Positions 24,289 through 33,732 of a stretch of 36,113 nt of DNA are shown here, in pieces. The stretch lies in assembly GCA_021798015.1 (NCBI GenBank), contig JAJZYP010000008.1, positions 1-36,113 on the forward strand, read 5' to 3'. The stretch's first letter is position 1. Each line of letters starts with the position of its first letter. The notes below the pieces were generated by a model, which had not been told where the DNA came from, searched no databases, and was given only the letters and a program-made list of their open reading frames with translations. Origin of the DNA: a bacterium (lineage in GTDB: Bacteria > SZUA-79 > Acidulodesulfobacterales > Acidulodesulfobacteraceae). Made by a program: the position numbers and the translations under genes.

Positions 24289-26706
24289 TCATACAAGCCA
24301 GTTAGTAATTTCGAAGTCTTTATCGGGAACTGTCGTCTCGAAATAGCCATTGACGGGAAAACGCTCTATCTCCACAAGAGGATTGTTTCTATAAGTTAGG
24401 ATCACGTAAAAATCAAGTGTATTAAGTGAATTTATATTAAGAATCAAGATTGGAATTGATATCTCGAGAATATTTTTAAACACGGCTTTTATTTCATCTT
24501 TTTGTTTTTGTAATAAATTATCGGTATTATTAGTGTCGTTAAGCACCCTTGCCGTAACCGATAAATTTGATGAATTGTTTTTATAAAATTCCAGACTTAT
24601 CCCAAACTTTGCGAGATTTATAAATTCTATTTTTAATATCTTATCCTGTAAATCCAAATCCCCCCTTTTTAAGAAATCAAACCTCATAAAAAAAGTAGTT
24701 TCATTAAATCCATAAAAAAGTTTTCTTATAAACCTATCAGTGTGGGCCATTGTCTTTCCCGCCAAAATGCTGGGAAAATAAACTGCGCTCCCAAGCCACT
24801 CAAAATAATTATCAACAACTCCATTAATTTTTGGATTGATGAAAGATACAGTCTCTAATCCTGGCTTAACCACTCTTTTTTCCTCTATTATGGGAATATA
24901 ATAATCATCAGGAGGATTATCGTTTAAAAACTTATAAACATTTATAAGGTGTGTCCTGTATAATTGATCATATTCCTCGTCTATTCCCGATGTCCTGTCT
25001 TCCCCATACCACCAGTTATAATCACTTCCCTCGGCAATATAAATTTGCTCCCATGCCATTTTTAAACCATTATTGTTATCAAATATCTTATCCTGTTGTA
25101 TCTCATTATTCTGTTGTTTTTGCAACAGGTTCTGCCCATACGATTTCGACTTATCCGTTAGATAATCTCTTGTTTTTGACAACAAATCCCATGCCTTATT
25201 ATCTTCATTGTCTCCAATCCATATTCTAAAGTTATGATTAATCCAGGAACCGGGATAAATGGTCGGGATATTATAAATCTTGGATAAATCAAGGTCTTGC
25301 GGGGATTTCCATTTAGTATCAAAAAATTCATAAGTTTTACCGCCGTCATTACCTTTTGCGGTATCCGCCGTTACACTTAATGTTTTTTCCAGCTTTTTTA
25401 AATACCCGCTTACCGTCATAGTATTTATCATTTCTACATTTTCGGTATTGTTAGATAAACTGTCATAAAGATAGTTAAAAAAATCATAACCGTTATTTTT
25501 ATAATACTCCCATGCATTTTCACCGTCTAATATTATCGGAATAACTGCTAAACCATTTTTATTGTAATTTTGAAGACTTATTGCTATGTTCTTAATGTTA
25601 TTTATTAAGTCTTTAGCTGCCGCTTTAGGTTCATAGCTTGAGTATTTAAACCCTATTAAATCGGAAAGCCACTTATCCCTAAAAAGCATATATAAATACC
25701 CGTTATCTCTTTTAATCACATACGGTCTATAAAGCAGTTTCCTGTTATTAAAATCGGCAAAGTTAAGCCCTATGGAGCTTGAAAGTATCTCTTCGTCGGT
25801 TGCTACCCACTTTACATTATTATCTATAAAAAGCCTCAGAGTTTTCTCGCTGACACTTCCTTCGGACGGCCACATCCCATTTACCTTATAATTTAATTTT
25901 TCGCTAAAATAATTTATTGCGCTTCTAATTTGATAATCGGCATCTTCAGGGTGTCTAAAAGGTTTTGGGAGGTTTATGCCGTCATGAAAATCAGCAATAT
26001 TAGTATCGCATAATAATGGTAATATGGGATGATAATAAGGGCTTGCGGAAAACTCGATTTGACCTTTGCCTGAAAGTTCCGTTATTAGCGGAAATATCTT
26101 ATTTAATATCGCCGGTATTTTTTCATTTATTAATTTATCTTTTTCTAATTCCGTAAAGTTTTTATCCTTATATTTAAGCCCCGTAAGGAATTCATCGGAA
26201 TTTATTGAAAGCGGGTCTATCCATAGCATATTAAACAAAACAATTATATCGATATAATCCTGAAAATTAAATAATTCTATTTTTTCTTCATTCCCGATAG
26301 TTCCACCTGCGCATGCATCTTTTAGTGTATAATAAAGCCGCTTAAACCTGGCGCTCTTTTCCAAAAAGTTATTACTTGAAGAGCAGGCAGGAAAAAATTT
26401 TTCTATAATAAACAGTTTATCCTCTTCCGATAATTCTATTGCCTTTTTATTAGAAATATTTAAAAATTTTTCTTTTTTGAGGGCATCGTTGTAATCTGCT
26501 GTATATCCACCTAATTGACTAATTAATGAAGGCGAGTAATTAAATGTAGCGTGAATTTTTGGAAAATTTTTGAGGACAGCCCCCATAAAATAATAGTCTT
26601 TGGTGGCATGTAGTCTTGTCCATGGCATTAATATCTCATTTGTAAAATTATCTTTGTAATACGGCTGATGAAAATGCCACAAAAAAATTACATTAACGGG
26701 GCTCAT
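24289..26706 (-). CDS. GH57 family glycoside hydrolase (alpha-glucan active)
   Basis: The 805-residue cytosolic enzyme starts with the GH57 hallmark HFHQP (residues 11-15). The nucleophile region is MWPSEGSVSE with Glu282, and the acid/base region is ILDGENAWEYY with Asp394; both catalytic residues are retained. A middle helical domain follows, containing YNWWYGEDRTSGIDEEYD. At about 645-805 there is a beta-sandwich, DOMON-like C-terminal domain (GVVDNYFEWLGSAVYFP, FYGFNETTFFMRFDF). This architecture matches amylopullulanase-type GH57 proteins acting on alpha-1,4/1,6-glucans rather than the shorter branching enzymes. No signal peptide is present. With glgA nearby, a role in intracellular glycogen turnover is likely but inferred. 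Confidence 0.88.
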   Translation of the reverse strand: MSPVNVIFLWHFHQPYYKDNFTNEILMPWTRLHATKDYYFMGAVLKNFPKIHATFNYSPSLISQLGGYTADYNDALKKEKFLNISNKKAIELSEEDKLFIIEKFFPACSSSNNFLEKSARFKRLYYTLKDACAGGTIGNEEKIELFNFQDYIDIIVLFNMLWIDPLSINSDEFLTGLKYKDKNFTELEKDKLINEKIPAILNKIFPLITELSGKGQIEFSASPYYHPILPLLCDTNIADFHDGINLPKPFRHPEDADYQIRSAINYFSEKLNYKVNGMWPSEGSVSEKTLRLFIDNNVKWVATDEEILSSSIGLNFADFNNRKLLYRPYVIKRDNGYLYMLFRDKWLSDLIGFKYSSYEPKAAAKDLINNIKNIAISLQNYNKNGLAVIPIILDGENAWEYYKNNGYDFFNYLYDSLSNNTENVEMINTMTVSGYLKKLEKTLSVTADTAKGNDGGKTYEFFDTKWKSPQDLDLSKIYNIPTIYPGSWINHNFRIWIGDNEDNKAWDLLSKTRDYLTDKSKSYGQNLLQKQQNNEIQQDKIFDNNNGLKMAWEQIYIAEGSDYNWWYGEDRTSGIDEEYDQLYRTHLINVYKFLNDNPPDDYYIPIIEEKRVVKPGLETVSFINPKINGVVDNYFEWLGSAVYFPSILAGKTMAHTDRFIRKLFYGFNETTFFMRFDFLKRGDLDLQDKILKIEFINLAKFGISLEFYKNNSSNLSVTARVLNDTNNTDNLLQKQKDEIKAVFKNILEISIPILILNINSLNTLDFYVILTYRNNPLVEIERFPVNGYFETTVPDKDFEITNWLV

Positions 26707-26744
26707 TTGCTTTATTTTTTTGTTTACTTATGTAAAATCAAGCT

Positions 26745-27380
26745 TTATAAGTTAAGTTGAATAAGATTTTCTATAAATCCTCTATCTTTAGTTATAGCAT
26801 CGTTTGTTAGCATCGTTTTATAAATTGCCACCGCCTTTTTTGGTTCTTTGATTTGAGTATAAAGGGATGCCTCCTCAAGAAGCGCATATTCTTGCATTTT
26901 AATGTTGTCAATTTTAGCCATACCGGAAAAATAACTTATAGCATTATTGTAATTTTTTTGAAGCATTGCAATAGTCGCCATATTGCTGTAAGCTAAATAG
27001 GTTAAATTGTTTGAATCCGGTTTTGGATAAATTTTAGTATATTCGGTTAAATAAGATACCGCTCTTTTAAGTTTTCCGATTCTCATATAATCCAGTCCCA
27101 GATAAAAATTGGAAATCTTATACGCTTGTGTCCCCTTATATTTATTTTTAAGCCTTTTAAGATAAGAAGCAGACCTAATAATAACTTTTAGGTTTTTTCC
27201 GTTAAAAGACATGTATGACCTTACTCCTTTCCATAATAATTTATTAGCATTTCTGTTTACATTGTAATTATAATATCGGAAACCAAATACCGCTCCCGCT
27301 ATTAAGACTACGATTGCAAAACCTATTATAAGCAAAAACTTGTTTCTGACAAAAAAATCCTCGAAATCTATTTTATCCAT
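26745..27380 (-). CDS. Membrane-anchored TPR-like protein (YfgM-like)
   Basis: The 211-residue protein has a short cytosolic N-terminus, one transmembrane helix (about 15-33, LLIIGFAIVVLIAGAVFGF) and a periplasmic helical repeat domain. Its repeats follow tetratricopeptide patterns: FYLGLDYMRIGKLKRAVSYLTEYTKIYP, YSNMATIAMLQKNYNNAISYF, and YALLEEASLYTQIKEPKKAVAIY. This topology resembles YfgM-type proteins, which bind the Sec translocon and periplasmic chaperones; the similarity is structural and no specific role is shown. It lies between the PHP gene (45 nt) and the GH57 gene (38 nt) on the same strand. Confidence 0.75.
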   Translation of the reverse strand: MDKIDFEDFFVRNKFLLIIGFAIVVLIAGAVFGFRYYNYNVNRNANKLLWKGVRSYMSFNGKNLKVIIRSASYLKRLKNKYKGTQAYKISNFYLGLDYMRIGKLKRAVSYLTEYTKIYPKPDSNNLTYLAYSNMATIAMLQKNYNNAISYFSGMAKIDNIKMQEYALLEEASLYTQIKEPKKAVAIYKTMLTNDAITKDRGFIENLIQLNL

Positions 27381-27424
27381 AAAAAAACTTTTCAGCCTCT
27401 TTTTTTATTTTAATTTATTTTTAT

Positions 27425-28102
27425 TTAGATAGGATACTTTTTTAGTAAAGCCGCTGTATTTTCTTTTATTTTATTAATTTCAACATGAGTTAACCCCGCT
27501 CCCAGCCCAACATTATTATATTTTGTTTCGTCCAAAATATCCGAAGGCGAATGGGCATCGCTTGAAATAATAAGTCCTGCTCCAAACCTATTAGCAATGC
27601 CGCTAACATAGCCGTTTGCAAGGCAGTGTCCCTTTCTGTAGGAAAGTTCTAAATATATGCCGTTTTTCTTTGCAAGCAATACCTCATCTTCCGTAATAAA
27701 ACCGGGATGAGCCAGTATATCTATATCTTCATTTAGCGCAGCTAAATTTGTCCCTTTTTCCACCGGCTCGCTAAGTGTTTCACCGTGAACGACAACAATT
27801 AATGCGCCGCATTTTCTTGCAAGATTAACGGCGTCTTTTATAAGCTCGGGCTGAACATGGGTTATCTCCACGCCTGGCAAAACCCTGAATTTACTGTCAT
27901 TTTTGCCGCCCTTATTGTGTAATTCATTTATTTTTTCGCAAACTTTTTTAATATTCGATAAATTAAACTCTATATTAGAAAAATCGGCATGATCGGTTAT
28001 AGCAATAGCCCCAATCCCCGAATATATCGCCCTTCTAATTAATTCTGCAGGAACGAGTTCCCCATCGGAGAATATAGTGTGGGTATGAAAATCTGCTATC
28101 AT
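27425..28102 (-). CDS. PHP-domain metal-dependent phosphoesterase
   Basis: The 225-residue protein is a single PHP domain, a metal-dependent phosphoesterase fold used in histidinol phosphatases and polymerase subunits. Metal-binding motifs are visible: DFHTHTIFSDGE at the N-terminus, AITDHADFSN, the Glu in VLPGVEITHV, VVVHGETLSEP, DILAHPGFI and ISSDAHSP at the C-terminus. It resembles the short 'histidinol phosphatase and related PHP hydrolase' group, whose substrates are mostly unknown. Its ATG overlaps the miaB stop by 4 nt, so it is translationally coupled to miaB. Confidence 0.87.
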   Translation of the reverse strand: MIADFHTHTIFSDGELVPAELIRRAIYSGIGAIAITDHADFSNIEFNLSNIKKVCEKINELHNKGGKNDSKFRVLPGVEITHVQPELIKDAVNLARKCGALIVVVHGETLSEPVEKGTNLAALNEDIDILAHPGFITEDEVLLAKKNGIYLELSYRKGHCLANGYVSGIANRFGAGLIISSDAHSPSDILDETKYNNVGLGAGLTHVEINKIKENTAALLKKYPI

Positions 28103-29523
28103 TTTAAAACCTCGCCGTAAAGCCTGTTATTTTTGACATATGTAATTTCTACCTGTCTTTCATCTCCGATCCTTAGATTTTTATATATATCTTTATTATT
28201 ATTAACGATATATATCATTCTATCGTTTAATCCACATCCTTTAAATAATATACCTTTTTCAAATTCTATGGAATTTTTTTCTTTATCTACCGCTAAAATT
28301 GTAGCATTAACCCGTTTTCCTTTCAAACTGTTTAAAATAGAGTTAAAAATCTTCTTCTGTTTTTCAAAAACCGCTTCAAGCCTTTCCTTTTTTTTCTCCA
28401 AGGGGACATCATCTTTAATTTCGAAAGCTTTAGTAAAAGGTCTAGGTGAATATTTAAATCCAAAGAGAAAATCAAATCCGACTTCGTCTATCAGGGAAAG
28501 CGTCATATTAAAATCTTCTTCTGTTTCCGTCGGGAATCCGACTATTATATCTGTTGAGAAGGCGGCATCGGGATACCCTTTTCTAAGTTTTTCCACAAGA
28601 TTTAAATAGTCCCTTCTTGTGTAGCCCCTATTCATAGCAGAAAGTATTTTATCCGAACCGCTTTGAACCGGAAGATGAATACCTTTTGAAATCTTATCGT
28701 TTTTGCAAATTAATTCTATTAATTTATCATTAAAGTCTTTGGGATGGGATGTCAAAAATTTTATCTTTTTAATACCGTCTATTTTTGCTAACGACTCAAG
28801 CATATAAGAAAAATCTTTTTTATCATCATCGGGAGACAAGTAAGAATTTACATTTTGACCTAAAAGAAGAAGTTCTCTTACCCCTTTGTCCGCATATCTT
28901 TTTGCGCTATTATATATTATACTGAAAGGTATCGACCTTTCTTTTCCCCTTACAAATGGAACGATACAATAGGAACAAAAATTATTGCAGCCTTCAATAA
29001 TCTTAATCGTTGCAAAGCTATTATTTACATTTTTATTATAAAAATACTCTTCAACCAGATTAAAATTTTGATAATCGTCTTTTGTAGCTGTGGTTGTCTT
29101 ATGCCTTCTATTACTTATATCACCATTATAATTCTTTTCAAAATCATTGGCAAGAATATCCGGAATAGATAATATCTCATCGGGAGCAAAACAATAATCT
29201 ATCGGAATGCCGGCATTATGAATATCTATTCCTTTTTCTCTTTTTAGTTTAATTTGTTTTGCGAAACAACCTGTAAGAACTATTTTTTTGTCACCCTTTA
29301 ATCTGCCAATCTCCGAAACAATCTTATGGTCTGCGTGGTCTCTTACACTGCATGTGTTAAGAATAACAATATCGGCATCGTCAAGAGAGGATGCATTATT
29401 AAACCCTTTTTTTAAAAGACCGTCTTCAATTAAGCCCGAATCATAAAAATTCATCTGGCAGCCATAAGTTTTTATAAAGACTCTTCCCTTTTTTATACTT
29501 TCCATATTTTGATTTTTTAACAA
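28099..29523 (-). CDS. miaB: tRNA-2-methylthio-N6-dimethylallyladenosine synthase MiaB
   Basis: MiaB is a radical SAM methylthiotransferase that modifies A37 of tRNAs reading UNN codons. The N-terminal domain has the three cluster-binding cysteines in TYGCQMN, NTCSVRDHADHK and LTGCFAKQ. The radical SAM domain carries CNNFCSYC followed by IVPFVRGKERS and LLLGQNVNSY. A TRAM-like C-terminus ends the protein (ERQVEITYVKNNRLYGEVL). The VRDHA phrase distinguishes MiaB from RimO and MtaB. Length (474) is normal apart from an extra polar loop at about 130-160. It lies 5 nt after the HU/IHF gene and overlaps the PHP gene by 4 nt. Confidence 0.95.
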   Translation of the reverse strand: MLKNQNMESIKKGRVFIKTYGCQMNFYDSGLIEDGLLKKGFNNASSLDDADIVILNTCSVRDHADHKIVSEIGRLKGDKKIVLTGCFAKQIKLKREKGIDIHNAGIPIDYCFAPDEILSIPDILANDFEKNYNGDISNRRHKTTTATKDDYQNFNLVEEYFYNKNVNNSFATIKIIEGCNNFCSYCIVPFVRGKERSIPFSIIYNSAKRYADKGVRELLLLGQNVNSYLSPDDDKKDFSYMLESLAKIDGIKKIKFLTSHPKDFNDKLIELICKNDKISKGIHLPVQSGSDKILSAMNRGYTRRDYLNLVEKLRKGYPDAAFSTDIIVGFPTETEEDFNMTLSLIDEVGFDFLFGFKYSPRPFTKAFEIKDDVPLEKKKERLEAVFEKQKKIFNSILNSLKGKRVNATILAVDKEKNSIEFEKGILFKGCGLNDRMIYIVNNNKDIYKNLRIGDERQVEITYVKNNRLYGEVLK

Positions 29524-29528
29524 AAAGA

Positions 29529-29813
29529 TTAATCATCCTTCTTAACAAGATTGTTTTTGTAAATCTTACTCATTTTAAAAAAAGGGGCTAATTTATTTTG
29601 AACCCCGATACTCTCGCCGGTTTTCGGGTTTCTTCCTGTATATGAATCATACTCTTTGATGCTAAAACTTCCAAATCCCCTAATTTCAACTCTTTTTTTC
29701 TGAATCAAAGCCTCTTTTATCGCATCTAATATTGTATCTACAATGGCTGCGGATATTTTAACGGAAATATGATTTTCCTTTGCAAATTTTTCAATAAACT
29801 CAGCTTTATTCAT
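29529..29813 (-). CDS. HU/IHF-family DNA-bending protein
   Basis: This 94-residue nucleoid protein has the family pattern: MNKAEFIEKFAKENHISVKISAA at the N-terminus, VEIRGFGSFSIKEYDSYTGRNPKTGE in the beta arm, then FFKMSKIYKNNL at the C-terminus. The RGFGSF and GRNPKTGE motifs are retained; the Pro at the arm tip (RNP) is the residue that wedges between base pairs. The sequence is between HU and IHF-beta, so I assign the family only. A GAGG ribosome binding site precedes the ATG. Its 158-bp upstream spacer is nearly pure A+T with several TATAAT-like hexamers on the - strand. Confidence 0.92.
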   Translation of the reverse strand: MNKAEFIEKFAKENHISVKISAAIVDTILDAIKEALIQKKRVEIRGFGSFSIKEYDSYTGRNPKTGESIGVQNKLAPFFKMSKIYKNNLVKKDD

Positions 29814-29971
29814 TAAAACCTCACTAAAATTAACAATAAAATTATTATATAATTATATAATAAAATAATATATAAAATTATAATTTAAATTATATTTATA
29901 CGTGGTTTATATCTATCTTGTTATGTGTTATTTAATATATTATTTAACTGTAACTAGAAGTTTTTAGTCTA

Positions 29972-32137
29972 TCACATAAGAACATCAGGGTCAACATCTA
30001 TAATAATTTTCTGGGATGAAAAATATTTAGACAAATGTGGATTTTGCTTTAAAATATTTATTAATTTATGTAAATTTGACATCCCTCCGTATGATTTTAA
30101 TATCAATTGATGCCTAAAATTATTTTCTATTTTTTCGATTGGGCAGGGAGACGGCCCCAGTACCGATATATTTGCAAACCCGTTTGATTTAATTGTTTCA
30201 TCTATTATTTTTCTTAAACTTTGAGCTTTTTCTTTAAGATTATCGAGATTTTTATCAAAAAGTCTCATTGCCGTGATTTTTGAATATGGCGGATAACCGT
30301 ATTCCCTTCTTACCTCGAGCTCTTTTTCATAAAAACCGATAACATCATGTTTGGATACATAATTTAACACATAGTTATTTGCCGTAAATGTTTGGATTAT
30401 GATGTTTCCCTGATGGCCTCCCCTTCCTGCCCTTCCTGAAACCTGCGTTAATACCTGAAACGCCTTTTCGGCGCTCCTAAAATCAGGGATATTTAACAAA
30501 CTATCCGCTAAAATTACGACAACAAGTCCAACACCCGGAAAATCATGTCCCTTAGTGATAATTTGAGTTCCTATAAGTATATCGATTTCTTTATTTTGCA
30601 TTTTTTTGAATATGTCTAACCCTTTTTTTTTGCTTCTTACGATATCCGAGTCAATCCTTTCAATCTTAGTATTATCATCAAATAATAATTTTATGTTATC
30701 TTCTAATTTTTGAACGCCTACTCCATATGGTTCGATATTGTCGCTTCCGCACTCGGGACATAATTTTGGAACATCTTCTTGATAGCCGCAATAATGGCAT
30801 TTTAAAAACCCGTTTTCGTTTGTAATTTTATTGTGTTCTTTATGATAAACTAATGATATAGCGCAATTTTTACAAAAAAATTGATGTCCGCACGATGTGC
30901 ATATTAAAAATGTAGAAAACCCCCTTCTATTTAAAAAGAGCATCACCTGTCTATTTTGGTATAGATTATCTCTTATAAACATAATAGATGTATCGGATAG
31001 AATTTTATCCTTAAATTCTCTTTTTCCCGAATTCTTAAATTCATTTTTTAAATCTATTATGTTTACCTCAGGCATAGATTTTCCCATTACCCTATTTTTT
31101 ATGTGAATATATTCATATTTTTTAATTTCCTTCGCATTGTAATAAGATTCAAGAGCAGGGGTTGCCGAGCCTAAGACGCAAACAGCCGAAGCCTTTTTTG
31201 AAATCATAACGGCTGCATCCCTTGCGTTATATAAAAGTCCCGCCTGTTGTTTATAAGAGCTGTCATGTTCTTCATCTACGATTATAAGTCCCGAATTTTT
31301 TAATGGAGCAAAAATAGCAGACCTTGCCCCCAAAACCAATTTAACATCCCCGTTTATTATCTTAAACCAGTTAATCAATTTTTCTTTTTTGGAAATCTTA
31401 CTATGAAATATTGCAAATTTGTTTTGTTCAACTAATCCTTTAAATCTTTTTTTTATGAGGTATATAAATTGATTAGTAATAAATATTTCTGGAACAATTA
31501 TAATAACTTGCTTATCTAAATTTAAGGCAAATTCTAATAAATTGAAATAAATCTCCGTTTTACCGCTTGCGGTAACACCATGGAGCAAAAATGTTTTATA
31601 TATGCCTTCTTTCATAGTTCCCTTGATTATATTAACCGAATTTATCTGGTCTTTTGTGAGCTTGTAATGGGGGGTATCGGAAATAATACCTGTTGATTTG
31701 GCGCCATTATCTTTTAGACCGATGTCATTATCGCAGTTTTTTTTACTGCTATTTTCATTGTTGTTTGCCTCTTCATAATATTTATCTAAAAGATTAAAGT
31801 GTTTTGCATCGATGGATGGCAATGCTGTTTCAAAAACCCTCGAGATATTTTCATGATAATATGAGGATAGAAAACTATATATATCTTTATGTGTTTCTTT
31901 GAAAAAAGAGGCTTTTGAAAGTTGATGTATCTTTTTTAATTTGATATTTTTTAATTCGGATGCGGCGGCGGCGGCGGTTTTAGTTTTAATATTATATATA
32001 TAACCGTAAGCCGTCCGATTTTTAAAAGGCGCTAAGACAGCCTTGCCCACTTCCACGCTGTCTTTAAATTCTTCAGGTATTAAATAGCTAAATTTAATAT
32101 CGGTTCCGCTTTTTGGGATTACTATATCGGCTATCAT
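29972..32137 (-). CDS. priA: Primosomal replication-restart helicase PriA
   Basis: PriA recognises stalled forks and reloads the replisome. The 721 residues have an N-terminal fork-binding domain, a P-loop (HGVTASGKTEIYF, about 188-200) and DEEHD (about residue 288) typical of PriA. A helicase C-terminal domain with QVSGRAGRGG follows. An inserted zinc-binding module with eight cysteines spans about 410-465 (CTSCGHQFFCKNC, CHYCGYQ, CPECGSD). In the N-terminal domain a run of five alanines is coded by a GCC-type repeat (plus-strand 31962-31977). It lies between an HU/IHF gene and a radical SAM gene on the same strand. Confidence 0.95.
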   Translation of the reverse strand: MIADIVIPKSGTDIKFSYLIPEEFKDSVEVGKAVLAPFKNRTAYGYIYNIKTKTAAAAASELKNIKLKKIHQLSKASFFKETHKDIYSFLSSYYHENISRVFETALPSIDAKHFNLLDKYYEEANNNENSSKKNCDNDIGLKDNGAKSTGIISDTPHYKLTKDQINSVNIIKGTMKEGIYKTFLLHGVTASGKTEIYFNLLEFALNLDKQVIIIVPEIFITNQFIYLIKKRFKGLVEQNKFAIFHSKISKKEKLINWFKIINGDVKLVLGARSAIFAPLKNSGLIIVDEEHDSSYKQQAGLLYNARDAAVMISKKASAVCVLGSATPALESYYNAKEIKKYEYIHIKNRVMGKSMPEVNIIDLKNEFKNSGKREFKDKILSDTSIMFIRDNLYQNRQVMLFLNRRGFSTFLICTSCGHQFFCKNCAISLVYHKEHNKITNENGFLKCHYCGYQEDVPKLCPECGSDNIEPYGVGVQKLEDNIKLLFDDNTKIERIDSDIVRSKKKGLDIFKKMQNKEIDILIGTQIITKGHDFPGVGLVVVILADSLLNIPDFRSAEKAFQVLTQVSGRAGRGGHQGNIIIQTFTANNYVLNYVSKHDVIGFYEKELEVRREYGYPPYSKITAMRLFDKNLDNLKEKAQSLRKIIDETIKSNGFANISVLGPSPCPIEKIENNFRHQLILKSYGGMSNLHKLINILKQNPHLSKYFSSQKIIIDVDPDVLM

Positions 32138-32186
32138 ATTGTTACATTATAATATAAAAAACTGCCTTTAAGTCAAATAAAAACAA

Positions 32187-32230
32187 AAAAAGCGCCCACG
32201 CATATAACTATGTATGCATGGACGCTTTTT
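32187..32230 (-). terminator. Intrinsic terminator downstream of the radical SAM gene
   Basis: An 18-bp stem forms from 32187-32204 with 32213-32230, with an 8-nt loop. On the - strand RNA the stem carries two G.U pairs and is otherwise perfect, followed by a U7 tract. Read on the + strand the same positions are C.A mismatches, so the hairpin is built to work in - strand RNA. It sits 45 nt after the radical SAM stop and upstream of priA. Confidence 0.88.
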
Positions 32231-32274
32231 GCCAAATAATGTTTGTGCCTATACCTTTATTTATTTTTTATTTA

Positions 32275-33732
32275 TTAAGACTTATTAAGCTCTTTTGTTT
32301 TATTTTTAGTCTTTCCGCCGTCTAAAGGATAAAAACTTCTTCTATAATAGTCATCTTCATTCAATTCGGTCTTTTTTCCATCATAGGTATAAAAAAATTT
32401 GCCTTCGCCAAATTCTTCCTTCCAAATTTCATCTGCAATTTTTCCATAGCTCTGCGAATATTCATCCATCTTACCCTTAAGTTCCGTTATAATGGAATCC
32501 CCTCCTTCCTGTGTGGCTTTTGCATTTCCCTCGGAAACAACCTTTCTTAATATATGAGGATGGTCTATTATCATGCATGGGCGAAGCCTGTTTTTAACAT
32601 TCATCTGCTCCTTTCTGATGGATTTAAAGTACATAGAATTGAGAATATCCTCCATTGATTTATCAAATATATTATCGGCGGCAAATTGAGCAAAAACGCA
32701 TGGCTCCACACCGCCGTTCGCGTTTACATGAAGGTAAACACGCCCGCCTGAAAGGCATCCGTGCGAAAGAACGCCGTCATTCCAGAAGTCCGCAACCACT
32801 ATGGGTTTGGTTTCTCTTATTTCAAACACCCTTTTTCTTCTATAATTTCGCTGCTCCGGTGTTGGCATAAGATTAATATCCGGTTCGCGGCCTATTGGTA
32901 TATAGTTAAAATACCAGCCGAGAAAACACCCCTGTTTAACATAAAAGTCTATAAATTCATTGCTTACTATTACATCATTATTAAACCTGGTAGCCGTTGC
33001 CGAAAATCCAAAAAGCATTCCGTTATCTTTAAGGTAATTCATTGCCGAAACAACCTTTTTAAAATGCCCTTTTCCTCTTCTTTCATCGGTTTCGTCTTCA
33101 AAACCCTCAACACTGATACATGGAAAAACATTGCCCATATTTGCAAGCCTTTCAGCCATTTTTCCATCAATTAACGAACCGTTTGTGTATATCTGAAAAT
33201 AACAATCACTATTTTTTTCGATTACATCCAGAATATCTTTTCTTATGAAAGGTTCTCCGCCCGAGAATGTATAGAAAAATATACCAAAGCTTTTCCCTTC
33301 GTCGATAATTTGATTGATTTTTTCATATGAAAGCATGTCGCTTCTTGTGTAGTTTGCCGAATAACACCCGTAACATTTTAAATTGCAGTGCATTGTAGGG
33401 CTTATTACATAAAAAAGTGGCGGATAAAACCCATTCTTTTTAATAAAACTTTCTCTCCTTTCGCCGCTTAACAGTAGAAAATTAGAAATAAAATTATCTA
33501 AAATCCCTTTTTTAACATTTTTAGAAAGATATGGAAGTTTTCTTTTAAGGTTTATAAAAATATGGTCAAAAAATATTTTACCTGCCGGAGCTTTAAAGTT
33601 ATTTAGTTTATCGGAAAGCTTAACTATTGTTTCATCGGTTAACTTTGGAATAATATAATTGCTTGCCAGATAAAGAGTATTCTTTACAACCGAGTTCTTA
33701 AATCTGCTTCTTAATGATAATGACTCACTCAT
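32275..33732 (-). CDS. Radical SAM protein with SPASM-like C-terminal domain, function unknown
   Basis: In this 485-residue protein, an N-terminal helical region of about 105 residues precedes the radical SAM core. The core has Cys116, Cys120 and Cys123 in CNLKCYGC, then TFSGGEPFIRKD (the SAM-contacting GGEP motif) and FQIYTNGSLID. The C-terminal part has cysteines in HGCLSGGRVYLHVNANGGVEPCVF and later RPCMIID, fitting an auxiliary-cluster SPASM-like or 'twitch' region. I do not recognise the substrate. The architecture resembles peptide- or lipid-modifying radical SAM enzymes, but no precursor peptide is seen nearby. It has its own promoter and its own terminator. Confidence 0.85.
   Translation of the reverse strand: MSESLSLRSRFKNSVVKNTLYLASNYIIPKLTDETIVKLSDKLNNFKAPAGKIFFDHIFINLKRKLPYLSKNVKKGILDNFISNFLLLSGERRESFIKKNGFYPPLFYVISPTMHCNLKCYGCYSANYTRSDMLSYEKINQIIDEGKSFGIFFYTFSGGEPFIRKDILDVIEKNSDCYFQIYTNGSLIDGKMAERLANMGNVFPCISVEGFEDETDERRGKGHFKKVVSAMNYLKDNGMLFGFSATATRFNNDVIVSNEFIDFYVKQGCFLGWYFNYIPIGREPDINLMPTPEQRNYRRKRVFEIRETKPIVVADFWNDGVLSHGCLSGGRVYLHVNANGGVEPCVFAQFAADNIFDKSMEDILNSMYFKSIRKEQMNVKNRLRPCMIIDHPHILRKVVSEGNAKATQEGGDSIITELKGKMDEYSQSYGKIADEIWKEEFGEGKFFYTYDGKKTELNEDDYYRRSFYPLDGGKTKNKTKELNKS

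Noticed and set aside
24205-24399. 64-codon + strand frame downstream of the DnaJ-like gene
   Set aside because: It overlaps the end of the GH57 gene and the hairpin region, has no ribosome binding site and no recognisable features.
28133-28609. 158-codon open frame antisense to miaB
   Set aside because: It overlaps the conserved MiaB C-terminal half and has no motif or ribosome binding site; the miaB reading explains the sequence.
29841-29900. Almost pure A+T stretch upstream of the HU/IHF gene, considered as a replication origin
   Set aside because: No DnaA boxes were recognised and no dnaA or dnaN is nearby; it is explained as an AT-rich promoter region.
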